The notes under the pieces are model-generated. The model had not been told where the DNA came from. It was given only the letters and a program-made list of their open reading frames with translations, and did no database searches. From assembly GCA_963678925.1 (NCBI GenBank), contig OY787533.1, positions 186,001-250,000 on the forward strand: a DNA stretch of 64,000 bases, read 5' to 3'. Below, piece by piece: positions 51,733 through 59,926 of the stretch. Position numbers and translations under genes: made by a program. The stretch comes from G963665925 sp963678925. Lineage in GTDB: Bacteria; Bacillota; Clostridia; Peptostreptococcales; Acidaminobacteraceae. Position 1 is the first letter of the stretch, and every line of letters starts with the position of its first letter.

Positions 51733-51855
51733 CAGACTGTTGAAAAACTCCGAAATCCTGCGTTGCTGGATGAAATCCACTCTAGTCACGTACGGGCGTA
51801 CGCTCCTAGAGCGGATTTCATCCGCGCCTGGACTTTCGAAGTTTTCAACAGTCTG
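51733..51855. repeat. 123-bp near-perfect palindrome, full copy of a repeat family
   Basis: CAGACTGTTGAAAA at the left end and its exact complement at the right end. The arms remain paired almost throughout, including GGATGAAATCC and CTAGAG, to the centre CGTACG-GG-CGTACG. Partial relatives are at 7245-7286 and 24388-24438. It may be a miniature element or REP-like sequence. Confidence 0.7.
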
Positions 51856-51859
51856 AAAG

Positions 51860-51878
51860 TTGTCGACTTTATCAACAA
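51860..51878. repeat. TTGTYGAYAAAGTC palindromic repeat (complement orientation)
   Basis: TTGTCGACTTTATCAACAA is the complement of TTGTTGATAAAGTCGACAA and follows the long palindrome by four bases. See 44632-44650 for the best copy. Confidence 0.45.
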
Positions 51879-51933
51879 ATTCAGGCAACCAGAGGTTGCC
51901 CCATCCATTTCTCAAACTGCACAAGACATAAAA

Positions 51934-51974
51934 AAGTCGTATTTCTTCATAAATATAATGAAAAAACACGACTT
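51934..51974 (-). terminator. Terminator of the ferritin-like gene
   Basis: A 17-base stem starting AAGTCGT, with a few mismatches. On the minus strand it is followed by TTTTTTATG, just after the gene stop at 51980. Confidence 0.8.
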
Positions 51975-51979
51975 AAAAT

Positions 51980-52432
51980 CTATACCACTGAATTTCCGCT
52001 GTTCTTCAAGCGCTTAAAAAGCTCCAAATGTGATTTTTCCCATGAAATGATTGTGTCGAGCATCTTTACAGATTCTCCGCTCACGCTCTCTCTCAATCCT
52101 TGATAGAACTCTATTGCATCTGTTTCAAGGTGAATGGCATGGTCATAAACATTATTAATGTCCGATATGCCAATACGCTTAATCGAGTCCCAGTCGATAT
52201 CAATATCTCTCAGGGGTTGGCCCGATACCAGGAATGCAATCTTTTCAGAAGCATCTAGATGCTCTGTAATAATTGCCTTTAGCCACTCAATATGCTTAAG
52301 CTCCTCTTCGGCCACTGCCTTAAACAGATTGCAAATCTGTTTATCATGCAACATTTTGGATTGTCTCATATAGTAGTCGTATCCCTCGCGCTCATACTCA
52401 ACTGCGCGCTGAAGAAGTTCTACTCGATCCAT
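51980..52432 (-). CDS. Ferritin-like (rubrerythrin-type) diiron-domain protein
   Basis: Encodes 150 residues from ATG 52432 with GGAGGGGG upstream. Four helices with E-rich metal motifs: AVEYEREGYDYYM near 15, EEELKHIEWL near 47, HLETDAIEFYQ near 104 and SWEKSHLELFKRL near 133 (two ExxH-type motifs). The C-terminal rubredoxin domain of full rubrerythrins is absent. It probably handles peroxide or iron, like erythrin-type proteins of anaerobes. Confidence 0.8.
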   Translation of the reverse strand: MDRVELLQRAVEYEREGYDYYMRQSKMLHDKQICNLFKAVAEEELKHIEWLKAIITEHLDASEKIAFLVSGQPLRDIDIDWDSIKRIGISDINNVYDHAIHLETDAIEFYQGLRESVSGESVKMLDTIISWEKSHLELFKRLKNSGNSVV

Positions 52433-52647
52433 TAGATCCCCCTCCATTTCATGGTTATTATTAGGCTATATGTTATTTTATCACAGAGCAGTATGAATTG
52501 AAAATCAAACTGTTCACAATACAGCAAGTTGCATTTATAAAATACGCAGTCAATAATCCACCTGTTTTTGACACTTCTTAATTATTTCTTCATATTTATA
52601 GTTTATGATATAGAAAACATCCGTTGGCAAGGAAGGTGATCCCGATT

Positions 52648-52941
52648 ATGAAGAAGGACAAGGATAAAAACAATTTACCACATAAGGATAAACGTGTCTT
52701 AGCAGAAATGAAAGATGACATCTCTGAACTGCTCAAGCCGATTGCAGTCCACGAAGCAAAAAGTGCGCTCTACAAGGCGAAGCTCGCCGGATACGTTCTT
52801 AAAAAAGGGGCTGAAGGCATAAAATTCGGCGCTTCAGTCGCAGGAAAAAAAGCGGCCCACATACTTGAAGAAAGACGGATAAAGAAACTTCAGGCAACAC
52901 CTGAAACGAATGAAAGTAAAAGGACTTCCAAGCATAAGTAG
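52648..52941 (+). CDS. Small basic protein, unknown
   Basis: Encodes 97 residues from ATG 52648 with GGAAGGTG upstream; a TTG 24 bases earlier has no site. Lys-rich ends flank a helical middle part (AKSALYKAKLAGYVLKKGAEGIKFGASVAGKKAAH). No family is recognised. The terminator at 52918-52953 begins inside its last codons. Confidence 0.6.
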   Translation: MKKDKDKNNLPHKDKRVLAEMKDDISELLKPIAVHEAKSALYKAKLAGYVLKKGAEGIKFGASVAGKKAAHILEERRIKKLQATPETNESKRTSKHK

Positions 52942-52953
52942 GAAGTCCTTTTT
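52918..52953 (+). terminator. Terminator overlapping the end of the small gene
   Basis: Stem AAAAGGACTTCC/GGAAGTCCTTTT then TTC. The left arm encodes the last residues and the stop codon is at the base of the right arm. It may also serve the convergent purF-like gene. Confidence 0.8.
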
Positions 52954-52973
52954 TCATTTGCTTATAAAAAAGC

Positions 52974-54353
52974 TTATTTGAAAACAGGTGTGAAACAGGC
53001 AGTACAAATGTCCTTCCCCATAACACCTATAATATCGTCAAGGGTTAGAAAGGACAGTGAATCCGCCCCAATCTGACTGCATATCTCATCAATAGAGTTA
53101 AGCGCTGCCGGCAACACATCTCCGCGCCCGGTATCGATGCCCTTGGTGCAGGCATTGAAAACAGGCGGTGCAGCGATGCATACATGGACCTCCGAAACAC
53201 CATTCTCACGCAAGAGTGCAACGATACGGCGCATGGTATGTCCTCTGACCAAGGTATCATCTACGACAAGGACCCGCTTGCCCCTAACCGCACTCTTTTG
53301 GACGTGAAGCTTGGCATTTACACAATCCTTGCGCTTCTTCTCATCAGACTTGATAAAGCTTCTACCACCGTACCGGCTTTTTAGAAGTCCAAACTCAAGC
53401 GGAATACCACTTTGCGCAGAGAACCCAAGTGCGGCGGCCAGACCTGACTGGGGAACACCTATGACAGCATCAGCTTGTTTTGAGGTTATCCCTTTGGTCA
53501 TGGCAAGGCGCCTGCCAAAAGCCTTTCTCAAATCATAAAAGGAACCCGTCTTGTACAGGCTGTCTTCACGACTGAAATACATGCCTTCAAATGCACAAAG
53601 GCAAGCCTTCGAACAGGTGCTTAAGCGATCGACCACCTGGCCGTTTTCAATGATTACCAAGGATCCAGGTTCAACCTCTGTAACACGCCCCTCATTAAGA
53701 GTCCCAAATGCACAGGTCTCTGAACTCACGGCAACCTCTTTGTGATCTGTCCTCTCATATTCATACATAAATAAGGGTCTGGTACCGCTTTGATCTCGAA
53801 AGGCATATATCCTATTTCCCTGCAAAACAACAGCTGCGTATGCTTCATCCCTTTCAGCCCTTGTAAGTTCTTGTACAGCTGCTCCCCTATCTGATAACTG
53901 ACTACAAATGAACTTATCAAAGCGCTGCATCAGGTTTTCCGCATCGGAAATAGTCCCACTTGCACGAACTTGACCATTGAAAGCAATGGCAGCAGCAGAC
54001 TTGTCAGACATATGAGGCTGAACAAATATCAATGATCTCGCGCCATGTGTTGCATAGCGCACATGGCCTATCGCCGCAGTCGTACACTTGGATAAAACAC
54101 TTTCACCGTGTTCATCTGCAAACTTGTCTACTGTGCCCATGCTCCTGTATCGTTCAGTGCAGCACCGCGCCTTGTCATAAAAAGCTATGCCACTGCCGTC
54201 TTCCCCTCTATGCTGAAGGGATGCCAAAGCTGTCGTCATATGTATAAGTGGTTTTGAGCGAGAGGCGCTGAGGGCATATACCCCGCACGCCTCCCTCAAC
54301 CGGTCTTCTGACTGGCACTCTACACCATTATGTATTGCGAGTCCATCTTTCAC
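52974..54353 (-). CDS. Divergent amidophosphoribosyltransferase (PurF paralogue) next to thiC
   Basis: Encodes about 459 residues if it starts at GTG 54353, 5 bases after the thiC stop; no strong ribosome site is visible, so coupling to thiC is likely. An Ntn-type glutaminase starts at Cys in EACGVYAL (about residue 23), then LQHRGEDGSGIA and GHVRYATHGA. The PRPP loop is VLVVDDTLVRGHTMR near 360. Cysteines including ICTACF near the end match the PurF Fe-S ligands. The region after AFNGQ is shorter than usual, and NGN is replaced by NGQ. It probably makes 5-phosphoribosylamine, the first step towards AIR, the ThiC substrate. Confidence 0.82.
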   Translation of the reverse strand: MKDGLAIHNGVECQSEDRLREACGVYALSASRSKPLIHMTTALASLQHRGEDGSGIAFYDKARCCTERYRSMGTVDKFADEHGESVLSKCTTAAIGHVRYATHGARSLIFVQPHMSDKSAAAIAFNGQVRASGTISDAENLMQRFDKFICSQLSDRGAAVQELTRAERDEAYAAVVLQGNRIYAFRDQSGTRPLFMYEYERTDHKEVAVSSETCAFGTLNEGRVTEVEPGSLVIIENGQVVDRLSTCSKACLCAFEGMYFSREDSLYKTGSFYDLRKAFGRRLAMTKGITSKQADAVIGVPQSGLAAALGFSAQSGIPLEFGLLKSRYGGRSFIKSDEKKRKDCVNAKLHVQKSAVRGKRVLVVDDTLVRGHTMRRIVALLRENGVSEVHVCIAAPPVFNACTKGIDTGRGDVLPAALNSIDEICSQIGADSLSFLTLDDIIGVMGKDICTACFTPVFK

Positions 54354-54358
54354 CGGAC

Positions 54359-55672
54359 TTAGACCGTATCTTCTCGAAGAATATTTATGTTTTTGCCTTC
54401 CATAACCTTGTTCATGTTTCTCATAGAGCACATTTTTCCACACATTGTGCACGAATCAGCATGTTCAGGTGTGGACTCAGCACGGTAACGCTTTGGTTTT
54501 TCCGGTTCCAAGGCAAGACTGAACATTTCATCCCAATCCAGCTGCTGTCTAGCCGCACTCATTTTGTTATCCCAATCTCTTGCGCCATGAATGCCTTTTG
54601 CAATATCCCCGGCATGTGCGGCAATCTTGGTTGCAACAATACCTTCCTTCATATCCTCAAGATTTGGCAGTCTAAGATGCTCTGCCGGTGTCACGTAACA
54701 GAGGAAATCAGCGCCATGCGTCGCTGCAATCGCACCGCCGATTGCACTTGTAATGTGGTCGTAACCCGGTGCAACATCCGTAACGATCGGACCAAGTACA
54801 TAGAACGGCGCACCATGACACAATTTCTTCTCAAGCAGCATATTCGCTTCAATTTCATTAATTGCCATATGGCCAGGACCCTCAATCATGACCTGAACAT
54901 TTCTTTCCCAGGCAAGCTTTGTAAGCTCTCCTAGAACCATCAGCTCTTTAATCTGGCTTGCGTCTGTCGCATCATGAATGCTGCCAGGACGGCATGCATC
55001 TCCCAGCGATAGAGTCACATCGTACGCCTCACAGATATCAAGCAGCGCATCGTAGTGCTCGTAAAAAGGATTTTCGTTTCCAGTAAGCTCCATCCATGCA
55101 TACATGAGCGAGCCACCTCTTGAAACGATATGATTGAGGCGTGGATTGCGCTTGAAAACCTCCATAGTGTCTCTGTTCATTCCAGCATGAATCGTCACGA
55201 AATCAACGCCGTCTTCAGCATGTCTTCTCACAACGTTTAAAAATTCGTCTGATGTGATTTCAGAAAGCTCTTTATCGTAGAATCCAATGGCGTCATAAAC
55301 AGGTACTGTCCCAATCATAGCAGGTGATTTTTCAACAAGAAGCTGTCTGAACTCCTGCGTCTTGCCGTAAGAGCTCAAATCCATGATTGCCTCAACACCC
55401 ATGCTGATTGCTGCTTCAACCTTTTCCATCTCTTTTTCAAAGCTTTTGCAGTCCTTTGAAATCCCCAAATTAACATTTATTTTCGTTCTGAGACCTTCAC
55501 CAACTGCCTCTGGATTTATATTCACATGGTTTTTATTAGCAGGGATAATCACTTTACCTTCTGCCATTTTCTCCATAAGCCAAGCTGTGGAAACATGCTC
55601 CTTATGTGCTACAGCTTCCATTTCTTTTGTAATGATTCCCTTACGGGCAGCTTCCATTTGAGTTTTGTACAT
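54359..55672 (-). CDS. thiC: Phosphomethylpyrimidine synthase ThiC
   Basis: Encodes 437 residues from ATG 55672 with GAGGAGG upstream; the open frame from 55762 lies in the riboswitch expression platform. Conserved blocks include KINVNLGISKD, GVDFVTIHAGMNRD near 170, ISRGGS-like SRGGSLMYAW, LSLGDACRPG near 225, IEGPGHMAINE near 265 and the Fe-S CTMCGKMC near 415 (CX2CX3C as read here). Radical-SAM enzyme turning AIR into HMP-P for thiamine. Controlled by a TPP riboswitch (55800-55883). Confidence 0.97.
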   Translation of the reverse strand: MYKTQMEAARKGIITKEMEAVAHKEHVSTAWLMEKMAEGKVIIPANKNHVNINPEAVGEGLRTKINVNLGISKDCKSFEKEMEKVEAAISMGVEAIMDLSSYGKTQEFRQLLVEKSPAMIGTVPVYDAIGFYDKELSEITSDEFLNVVRRHAEDGVDFVTIHAGMNRDTMEVFKRNPRLNHIVSRGGSLMYAWMELTGNENPFYEHYDALLDICEAYDVTLSLGDACRPGSIHDATDASQIKELMVLGELTKLAWERNVQVMIEGPGHMAINEIEANMLLEKKLCHGAPFYVLGPIVTDVAPGYDHITSAIGGAIAATHGADFLCYVTPAEHLRLPNLEDMKEGIVATKIAAHAGDIAKGIHGARDWDNKMSAARQQLDWDEMFSLALEPEKPKRYRAESTPEHADSCTMCGKMCSMRNMNKVMEGKNINILREDTV

Positions 55673-55740
55673 CTTCATCCTCCTCATTGAGTGAGTCCGG
55701 GATGTGCCGAAGCGGACAGTTATGGGGACACACAAAAAAA

Positions 55741-55767
55741 CGTGCATACCCATAGAGAGCATGCACG
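55741..55767 (-). terminator. Attenuator terminator of the thiC leader
   Basis: Stem CGTGCAT/ATGCACG followed on the minus strand by seven T (55740-55734). It lies between the TPP aptamer and the thiC start, so ligand binding probably ends transcription here. Confidence 0.85.
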
Positions 55768-55799
55768 ATAGTCACAAAATACTGTGATTAACATGAAAA

Positions 55800-55883
55800 G
55801 ATCCCTACGCAGGCATTATCCAGACAGGTTCATTGGGTCAGAACTACACATTTCTATCTCAGCCCGTTTACGGGCTCCCCACT
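55800..55883 (-). promoter_or_regulatory. TPP riboswitch (THI element)
   Basis: The minus strand shows GGGGAGCCC..GGGCTGAGA, then GACCC..GAACCTG and GGATAATGCCTGCGTAGGGA, the standard thi-box. It precedes thiC by 128 bases. TPP should switch off thiC and the downstream purF-like gene. Confidence 0.97.
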
Positions 55884-55975
55884 TTTCAACTTTATATTCA
55901 TATTGATATTACGGTACTCATTATAACGGCTTCAAATATCTTTGTAAAGCGTATATTGATATTTGAACTGCGCAT

Positions 55976-57016
55976 TTACTTCAACAAGACCCTCAGCTTT
56001 TCGACCGTTCCATTTCCCGTTACAGTACGGTTCAGAACCAGATACATGAAATTGAGCGCAAGAATATCCTCTGGATGACTGTATTTTTCAGGCAATTCTC
56101 CAAAATTTACATATGCGTTCTCAAGAGAAGTCATCGGGCGCGCTACATATCCACTTGAAGCCAGCACATTTTCTCCCGTGACCTTCTCAGAAGATGATTT
56201 CAACAGATGTGCCTCACCATTCTCTGCCAGTTCAGCACGAACCATGACATCAGTCAGCGTTCCACTGTCACCGTCGATTACCGTTAACGGCACCCAGTAA
56301 AGCAGAGTCTTATCCTCAATATCCTTTAGAGTGTCACGGTAAATAAAGGGACGAGCAATTCCGGCGCGAATAACAATATCATCATAAAGTTCCTGCGGCA
56401 TAAGCAGACCTTCAACAGGCTCATAGCCAATCCCAACAGCGAGCTTTTCAAGAACTTTAGGATTCTGACTCAGGTATAGCCTGAAGAGCTGCTGCATCAG
56501 AACCTCTTTCAAATCATCTTTATGTTCGCCAATCACATCCTCATCAAGCACCACAGCCGAAGCACTAATAAAAGCAGTCGGCAACCTTGAAGCCGACGAA
56601 ATCTTAATCAAATCAATACTATCGTTGAACTCAACGCCATATCCTTTAAAGGCATCTTCGAACTCCATGGCAATTTTAATGATTTTCTCTTTTTCCTCCT
56701 GAGTCCATGCCCTGATTAACATGCCTTCAGTCAGGCTGTTCTGATTTTCTGCATCAAATAGGTAAAACTTTTTTTCATGGTCTGAGAGGCCGCCAATATA
56801 ACTGCCCTCTCCTCCCAATTCCGTCACAGCCAAGTCCGTTTCCGGGAAATGCAGACGGTCACTCATATCAATGAGCTCTGAAATATTCTGATTATCCTGA
56901 ATAACACCTGTACCGCCTGTCGTTTCACTCTGCGGCGTCTCACCAGACGCACAGCCCGATAATGATGAAAGCGTAACCGCTAAAATCATCACGCACGCAA
57001 TTCTTTTCTTTTTCAT
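55976..57016 (-). CDS. Lipoprotein, unknown function
   Basis: Encodes 346 residues from ATG 57016 with AGGCGGTG upstream. A signal peptide (KKKRIACVMILAVTLSSLSGC) ends in a lipobox with Cys near 22, followed by a Ser/Thr/Gly linker. The rest is soluble and alpha/beta, with no family recognised. It is 93 bases beyond the riboswitch and reads towards it, with no operon partner. It is probably anchored to the outer face of the membrane. Confidence 0.65.
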   Translation of the reverse strand: MKKKRIACVMILAVTLSSLSGCASGETPQSETTGGTGVIQDNQNISELIDMSDRLHFPETDLAVTELGGEGSYIGGLSDHEKKFYLFDAENQNSLTEGMLIRAWTQEEKEKIIKIAMEFEDAFKGYGVEFNDSIDLIKISSASRLPTAFISASAVVLDEDVIGEHKDDLKEVLMQQLFRLYLSQNPKVLEKLAVGIGYEPVEGLLMPQELYDDIVIRAGIARPFIYRDTLKDIEDKTLLYWVPLTVIDGDSGTLTDVMVRAELAENGEAHLLKSSSEKVTGENVLASSGYVARPMTSLENAYVNFGELPEKYSHPEDILALNFMYLVLNRTVTGNGTVEKLRVLLK

Positions 57017-57253
57017 ACAATCACACCGCCTAACTCTGCGAATCAAGTCCACAGGTCTTTTTTTATATACTTAGATTTTAGAATAATACCCAACACTTTA
57101 CAAGCTATCGTTTAGTATGGAGAAATATGGATAAGTACTATTCATGGGTATTATTTCAAATATTATGTTTTTGAAATGCGCTTTTAATTCGTCACTATTT
57201 TGGTATACTATAAACAAGACAAGCTTATACATTATAAAAGAGGTGAATCATTT

Positions 57254-58930
57254 ATGATGAAAAACATTCTAATTGGCGGGGCTGCGGGTCACGGACTCAA
57301 TACCCTGGCCTATTTCATAACCAACATCCTCCGCCGGGAGGGTTATCATATCCACACAACGAAAGACTACATGTCACGTGTACGCGGCGGCGCAAATTTT
57401 GTACAAATACGCTACGGTACACAACCTGTGCTGAGCCACGATCCCCAAGTTGACGTTCTTGTGGCACTCAATCAGGAAGCTGTTGATTTGCACATACACA
57501 GGCTGACGGACTCCGGCTGGGTCATTTGCTCTGACGAAGCCAAGACAGTACACGAAAATGTTATCCGCATTCCTTTCAAGGCCATTGGTGCCGCCCACCA
57601 GAATCCCAAGGGTTTGTCTACAATGGCGGCCGGTGCGCTCGCCAAAGCGCTGGGACTTTCTGAAAGTACGCTGGATAAAATCACCCTCCCAATGTGGAAG
57701 GAAGATGTGAAAACTAAAAACTATGACAGTGCGCTGGAGGCCTACAAGGCTTCAAAGACCTTGTTCGCGGCTCAACAAATACAGCCGGTTGAACAGGTCT
57801 ATATGAACGGTAATCAGGCAATCGCCTTAGGCGCCCTTGCCGGCGGTCTTGATTTCTATTGCGCCTATCCAATGGCACCTTCAACAGGGATTATGAATAC
57901 CCTCAGCCGATATGAGGCAAAGGCCAATATCCTGGTCGAACAGGCAGAGGATGAAATAGCTGCCATCAACATTGTCATTGGCGCTTCCGCAACGGGGGCA
58001 CGCTCTATGACTGGTTCATCAGGGGGTGGCTTCTCATTGATGGTTGAAGCTCTTGGATTTGCAGGAATTGGTGAAGTTCCTATTGTTATTGCCGATGTAC
58101 AGCGACCAGGTCCGGCAACTGGACTCCCGACGCGAACTGAACAAAGTGACTTGAGCTTCGTCCTAACTGCTTCTCAAGGTGAAATGCCACGCATGGTCAT
58201 TGCAGTAAAGGATGTAAAGGATGCCTTTCTGCAGACAGCTCGTGCTCTAAATATTGCTGAAGCCTATCGAATCCCAGTCATAATTCTAAGCGATCAGTAT
58301 CTGGCTGACATGGCGCAGACTTTTACTGAACCCGATTTGTCCGACCTGCAGATTGTCCGTCACCTTGACACCTTAAATAACATGGACGGTCTCTTCCAAA
58401 TGTACGATCTGACGGAGTCTCTGACACCGCGAATGCTTCCTGGACAATCCGGGACTACCCTTACGCTGGTAGACAGCCATGAACACGATGAAGTCGGTCA
58501 TATTACAGAAGATGCAGACCTGCGCACCGCCATGATGCACAGACGAATGCGAAAACTCGACTTTTTGAAGAAAGAAGTCATCGAGCCTGAATACTTCGGC
58601 CCTAACTCAGCCGAAACCCTTCTTATTGGCTGGGGCTCCATGCGTGGGGCACTCAAGGACGCAGTAGACCAGCTGCAAAGTGAAGGCGTCAGCGTCGGTG
58701 CCCTTGTCTTTGGAGATATCTATCCCCTTCCGGACAAGAAGCTTCTTTCATATTCCAAAACAGCTAAAACCACAATTAATGTTGAAATGAACTACACCGG
58801 TCAGCTTGCACGGCTGATACGCATGGAAACCGGTATTGAAATGGACCACAGCATCCTGAAATTCGATGGCAGACAAATGAACTTCAGAGAGATTGCAGAA
58901 CGTGTGAAGGAGCTGATGCATCATGAGTAA
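57254..58930 (+). CDS. korA: 2-oxoacid:acceptor oxidoreductase, fused gamma-alpha subunit (KorA-like)
   Basis: Encodes 558 residues from ATG 57254 (ATG 57257 equally possible) with AGAGGTG upstream. Gamma domain at 1-180 (GGAAGHGLNTLA, SRVRGGANF). Alpha domain from about 190 with GNQAIALGALAGG, AYPMAPSTGIMN, GSSGGGFSLM and RPGPATGLPTRTEQSDL. Such enzymes oxidatively decarboxylate 2-oxoacids with CoA and ferredoxin. The gamma-alpha fusion is common in KorA. The beta subunit overlaps by 8 bases. No delta (ferredoxin) subunit is next to it. Confidence 0.93.
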   Translation: MMKNILIGGAAGHGLNTLAYFITNILRREGYHIHTTKDYMSRVRGGANFVQIRYGTQPVLSHDPQVDVLVALNQEAVDLHIHRLTDSGWVICSDEAKTVHENVIRIPFKAIGAAHQNPKGLSTMAAGALAKALGLSESTLDKITLPMWKEDVKTKNYDSALEAYKASKTLFAAQQIQPVEQVYMNGNQAIALGALAGGLDFYCAYPMAPSTGIMNTLSRYEAKANILVEQAEDEIAAINIVIGASATGARSMTGSSGGGFSLMVEALGFAGIGEVPIVIADVQRPGPATGLPTRTEQSDLSFVLTASQGEMPRMVIAVKDVKDAFLQTARALNIAEAYRIPVIILSDQYLADMAQTFTEPDLSDLQIVRHLDTLNNMDGLFQMYDLTESLTPRMLPGQSGTTLTLVDSHEHDEVGHITEDADLRTAMMHRRMRKLDFLKKEVIEPEYFGPNSAETLLIGWGSMRGALKDAVDQLQSEGVSVGALVFGDIYPLPDKKLLSYSKTAKTTINVEMNYTGQLARLIRMETGIEMDHSILKFDGRQMNFREIAERVKELMHHE

Positions 58931-59780
58931 GAGCAGATTTGACAATAAGGTTGAAAACACTTGGTGCCCGGGTTGTGGAAATTTCGGGATTCAGGCAGCC
59001 CTCAAAACCGCCCTTTCTGAAATGAACCTTGAACCAGAAGATATTCTTATGGTTTCAGGCATCGGACAGGCTGCAAAAATGCCCCACTACATCCATGCAA
59101 ATGGTTTGAATGGCCTTCATGGCAGAGGACTTCCCCTCGCCTTTGGTGCCTATGTCGCCAACCCTGAACTGAATATTTTTCTTTCAACGGGTGATGGCGA
59201 TGCCTACGGTGAAGGTGGAAACCACCTGATCCATGCGATTCGACGAAATCCAAACATTGTGCATATGGTCCACAACAATCAGGTATACGGCCTTACCAAG
59301 GGCCAGGCTTCGCCAACAACTGCCATGGGGCAAATCACCTCACTGCAGCAGACTGGCGTTCGTCTTAACCCTCTGAATCCGATTGCCCTTTCAATCTCAC
59401 TTGGGGCAAGTTTTGTCGCCCGGTCATTTGCCGGCGATCAGGACCACCTGGTTAAAATGATTATTGAAGCGACAAAGCATAAGGGCTACGCGCTCATCGA
59501 CATTTTGCAGCCATGTGTGACATTTAACAAAGTCAACACCTACAAATGGTACAAGGACAGAATATATGCGCTCCCTGAGGACTACGACCCTTCAAATACA
59601 GCCCAGGCTTTCGCCAAGGCCCTTGAATGGGGAGATGATGGCATACCTGTTGGCATCATCTATAAAAACGACCAGCCAGACTTTCTGGAACGCGTTTCTC
59701 ATTTGAAGAATCTTAAACCTTTAGCTAAGCGAAATAGATTTCCAGATGATATTCGTAGTATTCTTGAAGGCTTCAAATAG
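58923..59780 (+). CDS. korB: 2-oxoacid:acceptor oxidoreductase, beta subunit (KorB-like)
   Basis: Encodes 285 residues; its ATG lies inside the end of korA (8-base overlap). NTWCPGCGNFGIQAAL near 12-27 gives two Fe-S cysteines, the TPP motif is GDGDAYGEGGNH near 97, and NNQVYGLTKGQASPT near 120 completes the active site. A third Cys in LQPCVTFN near 197 is the expected cluster ligand. TPP-binding, Fe-S-containing subunit. A strong terminator follows at 59811. Confidence 0.95.
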   Translation: MSKSRFDNKVENTWCPGCGNFGIQAALKTALSEMNLEPEDILMVSGIGQAAKMPHYIHANGLNGLHGRGLPLAFGAYVANPELNIFLSTGDGDAYGEGGNHLIHAIRRNPNIVHMVHNNQVYGLTKGQASPTTAMGQITSLQQTGVRLNPLNPIALSISLGASFVARSFAGDQDHLVKMIIEATKHKGYALIDILQPCVTFNKVNTYKWYKDRIYALPEDYDPSNTAQAFAKALEWGDDGIPVGIIYKNDQPDFLERVSHLKNLKPLAKRNRFPDDIRSILEGFK

Positions 59781-59810
59781 GCCAGTATACTGTAATACCA
59801 TAGTTTACAG

Positions 59811-59844
59811 AAAATGCAGTGCACAATTGTGCACTGCATTTTTT
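59811..59844 (+). terminator. Intrinsic terminator of korAB
   Basis: A perfect 32-bp palindrome (AAAATGCAGTGCACAA and complement) ending in TTTTTTT. Confidence 0.9.
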
Positions 59845-59846
59845 TG

Positions 59847-59901
59847 TTGCGTGTTTGAATTTTTTTGCTATAATAGGCTTGTATGCATTAATATTCATAC
59901 A
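59847..59901 (+). promoter_or_regulatory. Promoter and ArsR-type operator
   Basis: TTGCGT and TATAAT (59869-59874) are 16 bp apart. TGTATG..CATACA at 59880-59901 with an AATATT centre lies just downstream, resembling an ArsR/SmtB box. It suggests autorepression. Confidence 0.55.
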
Positions 59902-59926
59902 TTAATTCATTTAAAGGGGCAATGAT

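Larger units (their letters stand above)
51653..51901. repeat. Three GGGCAACC-N3-GGTTGCCC mini-palindromes
   Basis: Copies at 51653-51671, 51713-51731 and 51883-51901, with AAA, CGA and AGA centres; the last starts AGGCAACC. The first two are exactly 60 bases apart and share the preceding GC.ACAT. The third follows the long palindrome 51733-51855. Confidence 0.6.

Noticed and set aside
51653..51901. CRISPR array
   Set aside because: There are only three short palindromes with irregular spacing, no unique equal-length spacers and no cas genes.
51592..52017. Plus-strand frame of 141 codons across the 51.6-52.0 kb repeats
   Set aside because: It is made of hairpin repeats and the antisense of the ferritin-like gene end, with no ribosome site.
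54335..54934. Plus-strand frame of 199 codons opposite thiC
   Set aside because: It is antisense to a highly conserved gene and has no recognisable domain.
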